Shown here in pieces: positions 34,751-42,890 of a DNA stretch of 64,000 nucleotides (within the stretch, counting starts at the first letter, position 1; each line of letters starts with the position of its first letter). Below the pieces are notes generated by a model. The model searched no databases, was not told the origin of the DNA, and saw nothing but the letters and a program-made list of their open reading frames with translations. This DNA comes from Aquabacter sediminis (GTDB lineage Bacteria; Pseudomonadota; Alphaproteobacteria; Rhizobiales; Xanthobacteraceae): contig NZ_JARBFX010000009.1 of the NCBI RefSeq assembly GCF_028863665.1, positions 62,001 through 126,000 on the forward strand. Direction: 5' to 3'. Position numbers and translations under genes: made by a program.

Positions 34751-34996
34751 ATGTCCTTCGACACTTGGGACAAGGACGAAGCCGGCCGCCTGAAGGTCTG
34801 GCCGCTTCACGCCTTCACCACCGCCATCTTCGACGGCAAGGCGGGAGGCGTGCGGTTCGAGGTGGGCATCGCAAAGGCGCCGGGGCTTCCCCTGCCGGCG
34901 GTGCAGATCGCGCTGGATCCCCAGCAATTGCGGGCACTGGCTGATGCGTTGGTGGAAATCGCCGACCGCATCGATCCGCCCGGACCCAGGAATTGA
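34751..34996 (+). CDS. Small protein of unknown function
   Basis: An 81-residue protein. A very good ribosome-binding site (GGAGGAG) lies 5 bases before ATG 34751, supporting translation. The sequence alternates hydrophobic beta-like stretches (FEVGIAKAPGLPLPAVQIALD) with a C-terminal helix (QQLRALADALVEIADRI). No signal peptide or membrane segment. I do not recognise it. Its stop overlaps the TTG start of the next gene (TTGA). Confidence 0.7.
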   Translation: MSFDTWDKDEAGRLKVWPLHAFTTAIFDGKAGGVRFEVGIAKAPGLPLPAVQIALDPQQLRALADALVEIADRIDPPGPRN

Positions 34997-35433
34997 GGCG
35001 CGGGACGAGCCGGCTCCCCCTCTCGAGGGGGCCGTGTCGCGCGGCCATGCTGGCGGCCATGCTGGCTTTTGGTCACGTGGCCACCCCTGCCGGGGCGGAG
35101 AGCCTTCGGCCTGGCAGGCCTGTGGCCAATTTCTCGGAGCTCAGCCGGGCCCTGAGGGCCTGCTGGCAACCGCCCCCCGACAGCCCGGGGTCGGTCATCA
35201 CCTTCCGCTTCGGCTTGGATGTGGCCGGCCGGCTGAAGGGAAAGCCGCTGGTGAGCTATTCTCGCCTGACTGGAGACGGTACGGCCCAACGACGCTTCGT
35301 TGCCGCCGCCCTCGGGGCGCTGGATGCGTGCACGCCCGTGCGCCTGTCGCCGGACTTCGCCCCCATTGCGGCCAGCCGGGTGCTGACCTTGACCTTTACC
35401 GCGCAGGAGAAGTCGCGGGAAATCCCCATCTGA
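34993..35433 (+). CDS. Probable secreted protein with a TonB/TolA C-terminal-like fold
   Basis: A 146-residue protein starting at TTG, translationally coupled (TTGA) to the upstream small gene; an in-frame ATG at 35047 is an alternative. The N-terminus is arginine-rich followed by a hydrophobic run (AAMLAAMLAFGHVATPAGA), which reads as a signal peptide. The mature part contains a short helix, ALRACWQPP, then beta strands with VITFRFGLDVAGRLKGKP, a pattern seen in TonB/TolA C-terminal domains. Two cysteines may form a disulfide. Function unknown; an envelope role is inferred. Confidence 0.6.
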   Translation: MRRGTSRLPLSRGPCRAAMLAAMLAFGHVATPAGAESLRPGRPVANFSELSRALRACWQPPPDSPGSVITFRFGLDVAGRLKGKPLVSYSRLTGDGTAQRRFVAAALGALDACTPVRLSPDFAPIAASRVLTLTFTAQEKSREIPI

Positions 35434-35474
35434 GGCACAGGCCCGACCATCGCGGCCGAGCCTGCGCAGGACGC

Positions 35475-35714
35475 CTATTCGGCAGTCGCGATGACCGTCT
35501 CTGTTTCCTGCTTCTTGGGGGGCGCTCCCCGGGCCTGTTCCGCAGAGATCATCCGAATCAGGGACAATTCGGTGCGGATCACGCTCGCTTCGTCCGCCAG
35601 GGTCTCAAGCGCGAGGGCGACACGATCCACGGCGGTCAGGCCCTTGCGGGCCGTCTTGCGTTGATCCAGCACCTGCCGCAGCCCGTCAAAAATTTCCTTC
35701 ACGCCCGCTGCCAT
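35475..35714 (-). CDS. Small helical protein of unknown function
   Basis: A 79-residue cytosolic protein. ATG 35714 is preferred because AGGAAGG lies just upstream; a 131-residue version starting at 35870 has a low-complexity arginine/proline N-terminus. The sequence FDGLRQVLDQRKTARKGLTAVDRVALALETLADEASVIRTELSLIRM looks entirely alpha-helical, perhaps coiled coil. It is not recognised. It lies between two plus-strand genes and converges on the secreted-protein gene 41 bp away. Confidence 0.6.
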   Translation of the reverse strand: MAAGVKEIFDGLRQVLDQRKTARKGLTAVDRVALALETLADEASVIRTELSLIRMISAEQARGAPPKKQETETVIATAE

Positions 35715-36011
35715 TTGCCTTCCTATCCCACTTTGTCCGGAGGCCCGCCGCACCGTCCGGCCTTTGCATTCCATCTTGCCCGCTGCAAGTTCGCACAGGG
35801 CCGCCAGCGCAGGGGCCGCTCTCCCCATCGGATCGCGTCTGTGCATGCCGCCCGGCCGCGAGGGCATCATAGGAGAGCGAGAAGGGGGGAGGAAGGGCGT
35901 TGACGACAGGGCCTGTTCTTATTCCAGCTTGCGGCAAGACTGGCGCGGCATGCTAGCTTGCCGCGACTGCACCGGAATGTTCGGGGCATGGCGCGTTTTT
36001 GAAGGAAGATC

Positions 36012-37184
36012 ATGGGGCTCGTCTTGTTCGCGTGGGAGCTGGGAGAGGGGATGGGGCATGTCTCCCGCCTTCTGCCGGTCGCAGAGGCGCTGGCCGAGCA
36101 AGGGCATACCTGCGTGTTTGCCGTGCGCAATCTGCTTCTGGCCTCGAAACCCATTCGCGACCGGGGGTTCTTCGTGGTTCAGGCTCCGTATGCCGTCACC
36201 CCCATAGGGCGGTTGCCTTACCGGATCGGCGCTTATGGCGACATCATGGGGATGGTCGGGTTCGACGAGCCTCAGCGCCTGGACGCCCTCGTGCACGGCT
36301 GGCAGGCGGTCCTGGACATGTTCAGGCCGGACCTCGTGGTCGGCGACTATTGCCCGGTGCTGGCACTCACCCTCTATGGCAGCGGAATTCCGCTGATGAT
36401 CCTGGGGGACGGCTTCACCCTTCCGCTCCCCGTGGGCGATACCTTTCCCAGTTTCCCGGGCCGCACGGCGAGCCTGAGCGAGGAACAACTCCTCGCCAGC
36501 GTGGCCAGTGTCCAGAACAGCCGTGGCCGTCCGGTTCCTCCCACCTTGCCCGCCGTCTATTCCGAGGCGGACGGCGTGGTGGTGACGTTGCCCGAGCTTG
36601 ATATCTACAGCGAGGGACGAGGAGAGGCGGCGCTCGGGCCGCTAGCCCCGCTCCCGCCTCCGGCGTCCCGCAGTCCGGTGCGCACCTGGTTCGCCTATCT
36701 GACCGCCGAATATGCCCACACCAGCATGATCCTGACCACGCTGGCCCAGCTCGACACCGACGGGTGCGCCTATGTGCGCGATATTCTGCCCAATGAGCGG
36801 GATCGGCTGCGGGCCATGGGGGTCAATATGCTCGACACCCCAGGGGACCTCACGCAGATCGTTCCCGAGAGCGCCATGGTGGTGCATCATGGCGGCCTTG
36901 GCACCATCGAGATGGCCCTTGCCATGGGGCGTCCGCAATTGCTGGTGCCCCGCCAGCTGGAGCAGACCTTGAATGCCAGCATGGTCGGGCAGTTCGGCCT
37001 CGCGCTCGGTCTGTCGGGATCCTTCAAGGCCGAGAATGTCCATACTGTCTATACGCGCATGCTGGACGACACGTCATTTGCGGCTTCGGCCACCCTGTTT
37101 GCCCATGGATTGACCTTGCGCGAGCCCGGCGGGAGCCTCGACAAAGTGGTGCAGAGGGCGGTCAATCATTTGGCGGGCGGCTGA
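36012..37184 (+). CDS. GT1/MGT-type glycosyltransferase
   Basis: UDP-sugar transferase-like protein of 390 residues with a GT-B fold. The N-terminal GEGMGHVSRLLPVAEALAEQGH resembles the acceptor-side loop of UGT/MurG-type enzymes; the C-terminal VHHGGLGTIEMALAMGRPQLLVPRQLEQTLNA is the donor-binding signature (HGG.GT and the closing glutamine). No signal peptide. GAAGGAAG precedes the start. Upstream lies an 8-bp inverted repeat (35931-35938 / 35957-35964). Acceptor unknown (lipid, polyketide or cell-surface glycan). The ParA-like gene follows after 78 bp. Confidence 0.85.
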   Translation: MGLVLFAWELGEGMGHVSRLLPVAEALAEQGHTCVFAVRNLLLASKPIRDRGFFVVQAPYAVTPIGRLPYRIGAYGDIMGMVGFDEPQRLDALVHGWQAVLDMFRPDLVVGDYCPVLALTLYGSGIPLMILGDGFTLPLPVGDTFPSFPGRTASLSEEQLLASVASVQNSRGRPVPPTLPAVYSEADGVVVTLPELDIYSEGRGEAALGPLAPLPPPASRSPVRTWFAYLTAEYAHTSMILTTLAQLDTDGCAYVRDILPNERDRLRAMGVNMLDTPGDLTQIVPESAMVVHHGGLGTIEMALAMGRPQLLVPRQLEQTLNASMVGQFGLALGLSGSFKAENVHTVYTRMLDDTSFAASATLFAHGLTLREPGGSLDKVVQRAVNHLAGG

Positions 37185-37262
37185 CCGGCCGGCGCGGAGA
37201 GTGTGCATCAACAAAAGGGCGCGGCCGGCCCGCGCTCCCGGGGCAGGACCAGTGAGGCGTAC

Positions 37263-37931
37263 ATGCACATCATAGCCATCGCGCAGCGCAAGGGCGGCGT
37301 CGGCAAGACCACGCTGGCGGTCAACCTTGCGGGAGAGCTGGTGCGGCGCGGCCGTAGCGTCACCCTGGTGGATGCCGACCCTCAGGCTTCGGCCTTCGAC
37401 TGGGCGCTGCCGCGCCGGCTTGGGTTCGTGGTGCGCAACGATGTTCCCACCGTGGCGGGCGGCGTCTCTTGGGTGAAGGGCATCTATAAGTCCGGCACCG
37501 ATTTCGCGGTGATTGATTCGCCCGCCGACCTGGGCTCGGTGTTCAAGCTGTGCGTCGAGGTGGCGGACCTCCTCCTGCTGCCGTGCGGTCCGTCTTCCCT
37601 CGATCTCAACGCCACCAAGCAGACCGTGGCGCGCGCAGCCGAGATCGCCCGCCCCTTGCCCGATGGCCAGCCGCCCACTTTGCTGGTGCCCACCAAGGTG
37701 GATATGTCGGTGTTGGAAGGCCAGCAGATCGCGCCGGAACTGGCTGAACTGGGCCATGAGGTGGCGCCGCACCTCAGCTTCGATATCTCCTATGTGCGTG
37801 CCTTCACCGTCGGGCAGACCATCAGCGCCTATGCGCCGGGATCCTCGGCGGATCTTGAAATGCGCGCGCTGGCCGAGGCCGCCCTGCGCACGCTGGGCCA
37901 GCCGGTGCGCCGCCCGTTCCGTACGCGCTAG
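37263..37931 (+). CDS. ParA/MinD-family ATPase (orphan)
   Basis: P-loop ATPase of 222 residues. The deviant Walker A reads QRKGGVGKTTLAVNLA, followed by VDADPQASAFDW and the Walker A' / switch segment DSPADLGSV. Orphan ParA proteins position cell-surface structures, chemoreceptors or other cargo; no parB or plasmid-type gene is adjacent. ATG 37263 is chosen at the start of the beta strand MHIIAIAQRKGG. It may share a transcript with the upstream glycosyltransferase. Confidence 0.88.
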   Translation: MHIIAIAQRKGGVGKTTLAVNLAGELVRRGRSVTLVDADPQASAFDWALPRRLGFVVRNDVPTVAGGVSWVKGIYKSGTDFAVIDSPADLGSVFKLCVEVADLLLLPCGPSSLDLNATKQTVARAAEIARPLPDGQPPTLLVPTKVDMSVLEGQQIAPELAELGHEVAPHLSFDISYVRAFTVGQTISAYAPGSSADLEMRALAEAALRTLGQPVRRPFRTR

Positions 37932-38039
37932 GGCCGCTCGGCAGAAGGCGATCGGGCCGTTCCACCACCCCGCGCCGGGGGCAAAATGGGGCAGGGGGCA
38001 GCGCACCAATTTCCATGTGCGCAACTTTCTCCCCCACGC

Positions 38040-38069
38040 TTGACAGGCCGGGGGGCGAAACCCTAAATG
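38040..38069 (+). promoter_or_regulatory. Sigma-70 promoter of the tRNA-Ala gene
   Basis: A perfect TTGACA followed 18 bases later by TAAATG (or 17 bases to CTAAAT). Transcription would begin at about 38075, roughly 10 bases before the mature tRNA 5' end. Confidence 0.65.
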
Positions 38070-38085
38070 GCGCCTCCCATGGATC

Positions 38086-38161
38086 GGGGCCGTAGCTCAG
38101 ATGGGAGAGCGCTGCAATCGCACTGCAGAGGTCAGGGGTTCGATTCCCCTCGGCTCCACCA
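38086..38161 (+). tRNA. tRNA-Ala (anticodon CGC)
   Basis: A 76-base cloverleaf with encoded CCA. Acceptor stem GGGGCCG / CGGCTCC includes the G3-U70 wobble that marks alanine tRNAs; D stem GCTC / GAGC; anticodon stem CTGCA / TGCAG closes the 7-base loop ATCGCAC, anticodon CGC, reading GCG codons; T stem AGGGG / CCCCT with the TTCGATT loop. It is immediately followed by a region of lower GC. Confidence 0.97.
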
Positions 38162-38326
38162 GCCCGATCTTCCCTTAAATGGATAAGTGCCGAACCCGCC
38201 GTCCGCCGCAGCGCGATGGTGAGGAGGCAAATGCAATCCGCGCGCGCGGCGTGACGCAGATACCGTCACTTGCTAGCTTCACCCTGGCAGTCCTGTATCG
38301 GACGTGGTCAAGCGCCTGGGTGGTTC

Positions 38327-39754
38327 ATGACGTCGATGTTGGCCTTCAAGTCGCTGGTTACGCCGAATATTTTTGACGCCTACGCCAATCCGAACCTGCT
38401 GCTCTATCTGGTCGCCAGCAACCTCCTTTCACCGGCCACTTGGGAACTCTCCGAGAAGATCCAGCAGCGGGCTTTGAAGGCATGCGCGGCGGAGGGCGGC
38501 GCGAGCCGGTCGTCGATCGGGGAAATTCAGAAAGTCCTCGACCGCAGCTTCAGGCACCTACACGTGATGCAGGTGGCGGAGCTCTACGGCGAGCTCGATT
38601 TGGCCGACGAGCGGGCCCGTCTCGGCGAGGCCTGCGTCAACCAGGCCCTGGATCGGATTTTGCGCACCTTCGAATCCCGGATCCGGTCCGGCGACATTCC
38701 AGCCGAAGCGCTACAGCCGGTCATCGACCGGGCGGCGGCGGGGCGTTTCCCAGCCTACATCTACGGCACTATCGACCTGGTGCGTGCCAGACGGAAGCTT
38801 ACGGGATTCTCCCACGCTTCCATCAAAGGCGTGACGTCGTGCGTGGACGAGACCGCCATTTTCGCCGCGCTCGCCACCACCCTGAAGAAGGGGGCGGTGG
38901 CCAACGTTATCGCCTTGAGCAGCCCATCCCACACCACCGCGTTCGGATGGACCTGCGAGGGTGAGCCATGGTGGTTCTACGGTAAAAACAGGATCTACTT
39001 CCCCGATACATGGCGATCCGTGGTGGCTCAGTCACGATCGGCAAACCCGCAAAGCGTGTTCGATGGATGGCTGGGCGACCTGAACCGCATCACCTCCGTC
39101 GCCGGGACGTTCGACCTTGAAACGGGGCAGAGCAATCTCCCCGCAGCGCATATCGAAGAGATCGCCTCCCATATGGAGACGTTTTTTGGGGTGCGCCTGC
39201 GACAGGTCGAGGCGGGGCTGTCGAAGCCGCGCAGCGTTTGGCCAGAAGACCCCCTCGCAGACTGTCTCAGGGGCCTCATGGGGGCCACTTCGCTCGAAAT
39301 GGCACGGGAGATTCTGGCATCCGCTGTCGACGTGGCCGCCCAAGGCGTGCTCTACGCCTTCCGCTCCCTCTCTGTGCGGGACCTCCGCCCCTATTTGGAG
39401 GTCGCACGCGAACAGCCGAACTGCCGCAGCCTGGCGCACAGCTTGTCCAGCCTTGAAGAAGTTCTGGGTTTCGTGCGCGACCTTGATGGCGCGGGCTCTA
39501 TTTTCGGCAGTCGCGACCGCATCGCCATGCCGGACGAGACCCTTAGTTTCCGGCTTGGGACCGATCGGGACAAGGCGCTGCTTCTGCATGCGCTTCTGGA
39601 ACATCTGGGCCCGCGGGGTGGCGTGCACGAGCCCGTGGTTACCTGCTTCGGCGCAACCCGGAGCTTTGTGCGGACTGGGTCGCGTTGGTTCGATGCCGCG
39701 TTGGGCGCGCCGGTGCTGGAGCCGTGCGAGCCAATCCTCCTTCAACTGCCCTGA
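38327..39754 (+). CDS. Unknown protein with a transglutaminase-like signature
   Basis: A 475-residue protein that I do not recognise as a whole. Residues 165-230 match the transglutaminase/cysteine-protease-like pattern: Cys172 in TSCVDETAIFAALATTLKKG, where a family Cys-x-Asp...ALLR..G is expected, His202 in SPSHTTAFGW, and Asn221 (GKNRIYF) or Asp227 as third residue. The rest is largely helical and has no signal peptide or membrane segment. ATG 38327 or 38336 may be used; a ribosome-binding site is weak. It lies 165 bp after a tRNA gene, and GC is lower than in neighbours. The GNAT gene follows 71 bp later on the same strand. Confidence 0.75.
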   Translation: MTSMLAFKSLVTPNIFDAYANPNLLLYLVASNLLSPATWELSEKIQQRALKACAAEGGASRSSIGEIQKVLDRSFRHLHVMQVAELYGELDLADERARLGEACVNQALDRILRTFESRIRSGDIPAEALQPVIDRAAAGRFPAYIYGTIDLVRARRKLTGFSHASIKGVTSCVDETAIFAALATTLKKGAVANVIALSSPSHTTAFGWTCEGEPWWFYGKNRIYFPDTWRSVVAQSRSANPQSVFDGWLGDLNRITSVAGTFDLETGQSNLPAAHIEEIASHMETFFGVRLRQVEAGLSKPRSVWPEDPLADCLRGLMGATSLEMAREILASAVDVAAQGVLYAFRSLSVRDLRPYLEVAREQPNCRSLAHSLSSLEEVLGFVRDLDGAGSIFGSRDRIAMPDETLSFRLGTDRDKALLLHALLEHLGPRGGVHEPVVTCFGATRSFVRTGSRWFDAALGAPVLEPCEPILLQLP

Positions 39755-39825
39755 CCTTCCTGGCGTGTCGGGCATATCGACGGCGCCGCATCCTGGTACC
39801 ATGTTCCGAAGGTGCGGGGGCTGTC

Positions 39826-40386
39826 ATGAACGATCAAGTTGCGTCGGTTGAATGTGGTGACGGGTTTCAGCGCGTTGACTTGTCCGATGGGCAGGCGCGC
39901 GAAGACGTCATTGAAATATCCCAGGCGTATTTCGACTGGATGAACGGGCAAATTTTAGCCTGTTGCGGGTTCTCAATTCCGGACATCGTCGGAATGGAAC
40001 TTGACGCATATGTCAAATACACCACCGATATCGGAAGCCGCATCGGATCTGACGAGGGTGGCGTCTATGTGCGCCGCGCAGCGACGGGTGAAATCATGGC
40101 CATGTGCGGCCTTCGCCGTCTTCCCGATGGTGCAGCCGAGGTCGTGCGAATCTTCACCCGCCCCGCCTTTCGCGGGAAAGGTCTTGGCTTTCAGGCTGTC
40201 GCCCACCTGATGGAGGAAGCCCGAAAGCTTGGCTATAGGGTCATCCGGCTGGACACGGGGATCTTCATGACCTCCGCCCAGAAGATCTACCGGGCCGCGG
40301 GCTTTTCACCTTGCGAGCCTTATCCGGGGGCAGAGCCGCCGCCTCAGCTTCTTCCTTTCTGGCTTTATATGGAGCGTGACCTCTGA
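39826..40386 (+). CDS. GNAT acetyltransferase
   Basis: A 186-residue acetyl-CoA-dependent transferase. The core GNAT motif is VVRIFTRPAFRGKGLGFQAVAHLMEEARKLGYRVIRLDTG, with the pyrophosphate loop RGKGLG. The N-terminal ~60 residues, including FDWMNGQILACCGFSIPD, are a family-specific cap. GC in the 5' half is low (55 of 120 bases, or 46%, at 39901-40020) against about 68% nearby, a sign of recent transfer. Ribosome-binding site is poor. The substrate may be an amino acid, antibiotic or a protein, possibly related to the upstream transglutaminase-like protein. Confidence 0.85.
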   Translation: MNDQVASVECGDGFQRVDLSDGQAREDVIEISQAYFDWMNGQILACCGFSIPDIVGMELDAYVKYTTDIGSRIGSDEGGVYVRRAATGEIMAMCGLRRLPDGAAEVVRIFTRPAFRGKGLGFQAVAHLMEEARKLGYRVIRLDTGIFMTSAQKIYRAAGFSPCEPYPGAEPPPQLLPFWLYMERDL

Positions 40387-40450
40387 CGTAACCTTTTCCA
40401 TCCGGACGATGGATGAGGGATGAGTGCGTCGACCAAAGTGGCTCCCGGCC

Positions 40451-40480
40451 TCACCCTGCGGCTGCCGTTCCGCAGGGTGA
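40451..40480. other. Perfect 11-bp hairpin downstream of the GNAT gene
   Basis: TCACCCTGCGG and its exact complement CCGCAGGGTGA around an 8-base loop, 65 bp after the GNAT stop and 142 bp before the deacetylase start. No T-tract follows. It might end the GNAT transcript or be a copy of a dispersed palindromic element. Confidence 0.6.
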
Positions 40481-40621
40481 CGGGAAAGACACGCCACCGG
40501 CCCGATTTGCCGAAGTGCCGCCGCAATTGGACCGCGCGGATTGATTGTTTCGCCACTTTCACGCTTTATCCACACTCGCGGGCCGAGACTGAAACGTCGC
40601 TTGCCCCAGGAAAGCCAAGCC

Positions 40622-41716
40622 GTGAAGAAAGTCGTCGCCATCTGCGCAGCCGCCGTGACCGGAGCCATCGGGCTCGGGCTGGCCTTTAGCCTCATGCCGC
40701 TGTCCGCGTCCGAAACCCCGCCTGCGACCCCCGTCACACTCGCGACGCCAGCTTCCGCCAGCGCCCCGATGGCCAGCCATGCAAGCCTGCCGGCTCTGCC
40801 GTCGCCCGCCGTGACCGCCGCCATGTTCCAGCCGGCACCGGCGCCTGCGGCCGCCCCCCCGGCACTGGCGCAGCCTGTGGCCGCGCAGGCGAGCCCCGTT
40901 GCCGAGGAGCCCGCGACCCCCGGCAAGCGCCTGCCTGCCTATACCTATCTTGACGTGGACGCCCCCTATGTGGCGCTCACCTTCGATGACGGCCCCAATC
41001 CCGAGACCACGCCCAAGCTCCTGAAGATGCTCGCCGACCGGCATGTGAAGGCGACCTTCTTCATGCTGGGCAACCGCGCCGTCCAGGCGCCCGAGGTGGT
41101 GAAGGCGGTGGCCGCAGCCGGCCACGAGATCGGCAACCATTCCTGGAGCCATCCCCAGCTCACCAAGCTGCCGGTCGCCGCCGCCGACAAGCAGGTTGAG
41201 GACACGTCCGCTTTGCTGGAGCAGATCACCGGCACCAAGCCCGTCCTCATGCGTCCGCCCTACGGCTCCATGAGCCCGAGCCTGCAGGCCCATCTCTACG
41301 AAAAGTTCGGCATCACCCAGATCTTCTGGTCGGTGGACCCGTTGGATTGGAAGATCCGCGATCCGCAATCGGTCTATGACCAGATCATGAAACAGGTGCG
41401 GCCGGGGGCGATCATTCTCGCCCACGACATTCACCCCACCACTGTGGCGGCCATGCCGCGTGTCATCGATGCGCTGATCGCCAAGGGCTACAAGATCGTC
41501 ACCGTCTCCGAGCTCATAGCCCATGGCCGCCCGCCGGCCCCCAAGGTGGTGGCCCAGGCCGAGCCGCAGGTGAAGAAAAAGCCGAAGCCGGCCCATTCCC
41601 CGGCCGCTCCCGCCGCAGCCCCCAAGCCGATCCAGGCTTCGGCGCCCGGTGCTCCCATGTCGATCACGCCTGCGGTCGCCGCGCCCACTGTTACGGGATC
41701 CATCACCCGGAACTGA
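40622..41716 (+). CDS. Secreted polysaccharide deacetylase (NodB domain)
   Basis: Carbohydrate esterase family 4 enzyme of 364 residues that removes N-acetyl groups from a cell-wall or surface polymer. Translation is best from GTG 40622: an AGGAAAG site is upstream, and it opens a clean signal peptide (KKVVAICAAAVTGAIGLGLA). An Ala/Pro-rich linker (about 35-125) leads to the NodB domain with metal motifs FDDGPNPETTP and NHSWSHP, plus RPPYGSM. The C-terminal tail is Pro/Lys/Ala-rich, which may contact the wall. It is monocistronic and ends at a strong bidirectional terminator. Confidence 0.92.
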   Translation: MKKVVAICAAAVTGAIGLGLAFSLMPLSASETPPATPVTLATPASASAPMASHASLPALPSPAVTAAMFQPAPAPAAAPPALAQPVAAQASPVAEEPATPGKRLPAYTYLDVDAPYVALTFDDGPNPETTPKLLKMLADRHVKATFFMLGNRAVQAPEVVKAVAAAGHEIGNHSWSHPQLTKLPVAAADKQVEDTSALLEQITGTKPVLMRPPYGSMSPSLQAHLYEKFGITQIFWSVDPLDWKIRDPQSVYDQIMKQVRPGAIILAHDIHPTTVAAMPRVIDALIAKGYKIVTVSELIAHGRPPAPKVVAQAEPQVKKKPKPAHSPAAPAAAPKPIQASAPGAPMSITPAVAAPTVTGSITRN

Positions 41717-41740
41717 CGCCGATTGCCGCGCTAGAAAAAG

Positions 41741-41775
41741 AAAAGGGCCCGGACGGCGACGTCCGGGCCCTTTTT
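41741..41775. terminator. Bidirectional intrinsic terminator
   Basis: AAAAGGGCCCGGAC / GTCCGGGCCCTTTT, a perfect 14-bp stem with a 6-base loop, T-tract on the plus strand and a corresponding A-tract for the minus strand. It serves both the deacetylase gene and the convergent oxidoreductase gene ending at 41795. Confidence 0.92.
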
Positions 41776-41794
41776 GCATCCCGATCTCTGGGCC

Positions 41795-42790
41795 TCAGCG
41801 CGTCACGTCGATGACCACGCGGCCGCGGACCTGGCCGGCGAGGATCTCATCCGCCAGCTCCGGCAGGCGGGACATGGGCTCCACGCGGGTCATGGCGGCA
41901 AGGGTGCCGGGGGCGAGGTCACGGGCGAGGCGTGCCCAGGCGCGTTCGCGCTTCGGCATGGGGGTGGCCACCGAATCGACCCCCAGGAGCGCCACGCCGC
42001 GCAGGATGTGCGGCAGGACGGTGGCCGGCAGGTCCGGGCCCCCCGCAAGGCCGCAGGCTGCCACCGCGCCGCCATAGGCGGTCTGCGACAGGACATTGGC
42101 AAGGGTGGTTGAGCCCACTGCATCCACCGCGCCGCCCCAACGCTCCTTCTGAAGCGGGGCGCCCTTTTCGGTCAGGCTCGCCCGGTCCACGAAGCCGGAG
42201 GCGCCAAGGTCCGACAGATAGGCATGGGTCTCAGGCCGGCCAGTGGCCGCGGTCACCGTGTAGCCGGCCTTGGCCAGCAGCGCCACGGCCACCGAGCCAA
42301 CCCCACCCGCCGCGCCGGTCACAAGAACCTCTCGCCCGCCTTGGGCTATGGCACCCCAATCCTCCAGCGCATCCACGCACAAGGCGGCGGTATAGCCGGC
42401 GGTGCCGATGGCCATGGCCTGCTCGAAGCTGAAGGCATCGGGCAGGCGCACCAGCCATTCCGGCTTCACCCTCTGGTAACGCGTATAGCCACCCCACTCG
42501 GTCTCGGAGAGGCCGAACCCGTTCACGATCACTTTGTCCCCGGCGTTCCAGCGGGGCGAGCGGCTTTCCACCACCGTGCCGGCAAGATCGATCCCGGCCA
42601 CCATGGGAAGCTTGCGGGCGATGCGGCCCTTGCCGCTCACCGCGAGCCCGTCCTTGTAGTTCAGGGTCGAGCAGGCAACCTCCACGAGGACGTCGTGGCC
42701 GGGCAAGTCATCAAGGGATAAGGGCTTGAAGGCTGCGCGGGGCTTGCCGCCCTGGTCCTCGATCAAGAGAGCCGTGAATGTCTGCGCCAT
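41795..42790 (-). CDS. Acrylyl-CoA reductase-like zinc-free MDR oxidoreductase (AcuI/YhdH)
   Basis: NADPH-dependent reductase of 331 residues of the medium-chain dehydrogenase/reductase superfamily. The N-terminal ACSTLNYKDGLAVSGKG, the AGIDLAGTVVES strand and the cofactor loop GAAGGVGSVAVALL are typical of AcuI/YhdH, which reduce acryloyl-CoA or other enoyl-CoA compounds. It lacks the zinc-ligand cysteine cluster of alcohol dehydrogenases. ATG 42790 has a GAGGAA site; a longer frame to 42970 is proline-rich and rejected. Upstream on the same strand is the TetR gene, with which it may be co-transcribed. Confidence 0.9.
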   Translation of the reverse strand: MAQTFTALLIEDQGGKPRAAFKPLSLDDLPGHDVLVEVACSTLNYKDGLAVSGKGRIARKLPMVAGIDLAGTVVESRSPRWNAGDKVIVNGFGLSETEWGGYTRYQRVKPEWLVRLPDAFSFEQAMAIGTAGYTAALCVDALEDWGAIAQGGREVLVTGAAGGVGSVAVALLAKAGYTVTAATGRPETHAYLSDLGASGFVDRASLTEKGAPLQKERWGGAVDAVGSTTLANVLSQTAYGGAVAACGLAGGPDLPATVLPHILRGVALLGVDSVATPMPKRERAWARLARDLAPGTLAAMTRVEPMSRLPELADEILAGQVRGRVVIDVTR

Positions 42791-42890
42791 GCCGTTCCTC
42801 CTTGTCGGCCCCGGTGAACCGGGGTCGCTTGCGTTCGTCGGTGCGGAGGCTGGCCCATCTCTCCCACGCCCGCAAGCGCGGAGCGCAGGG

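Noticed and set aside
38137-40480. Search for a direct repeat of the tRNA-Ala 3' end marking an integrated element
   Set aside because: No second copy of the T-arm/acceptor sequence and no integrase gene were found up to the deacetylase gene.
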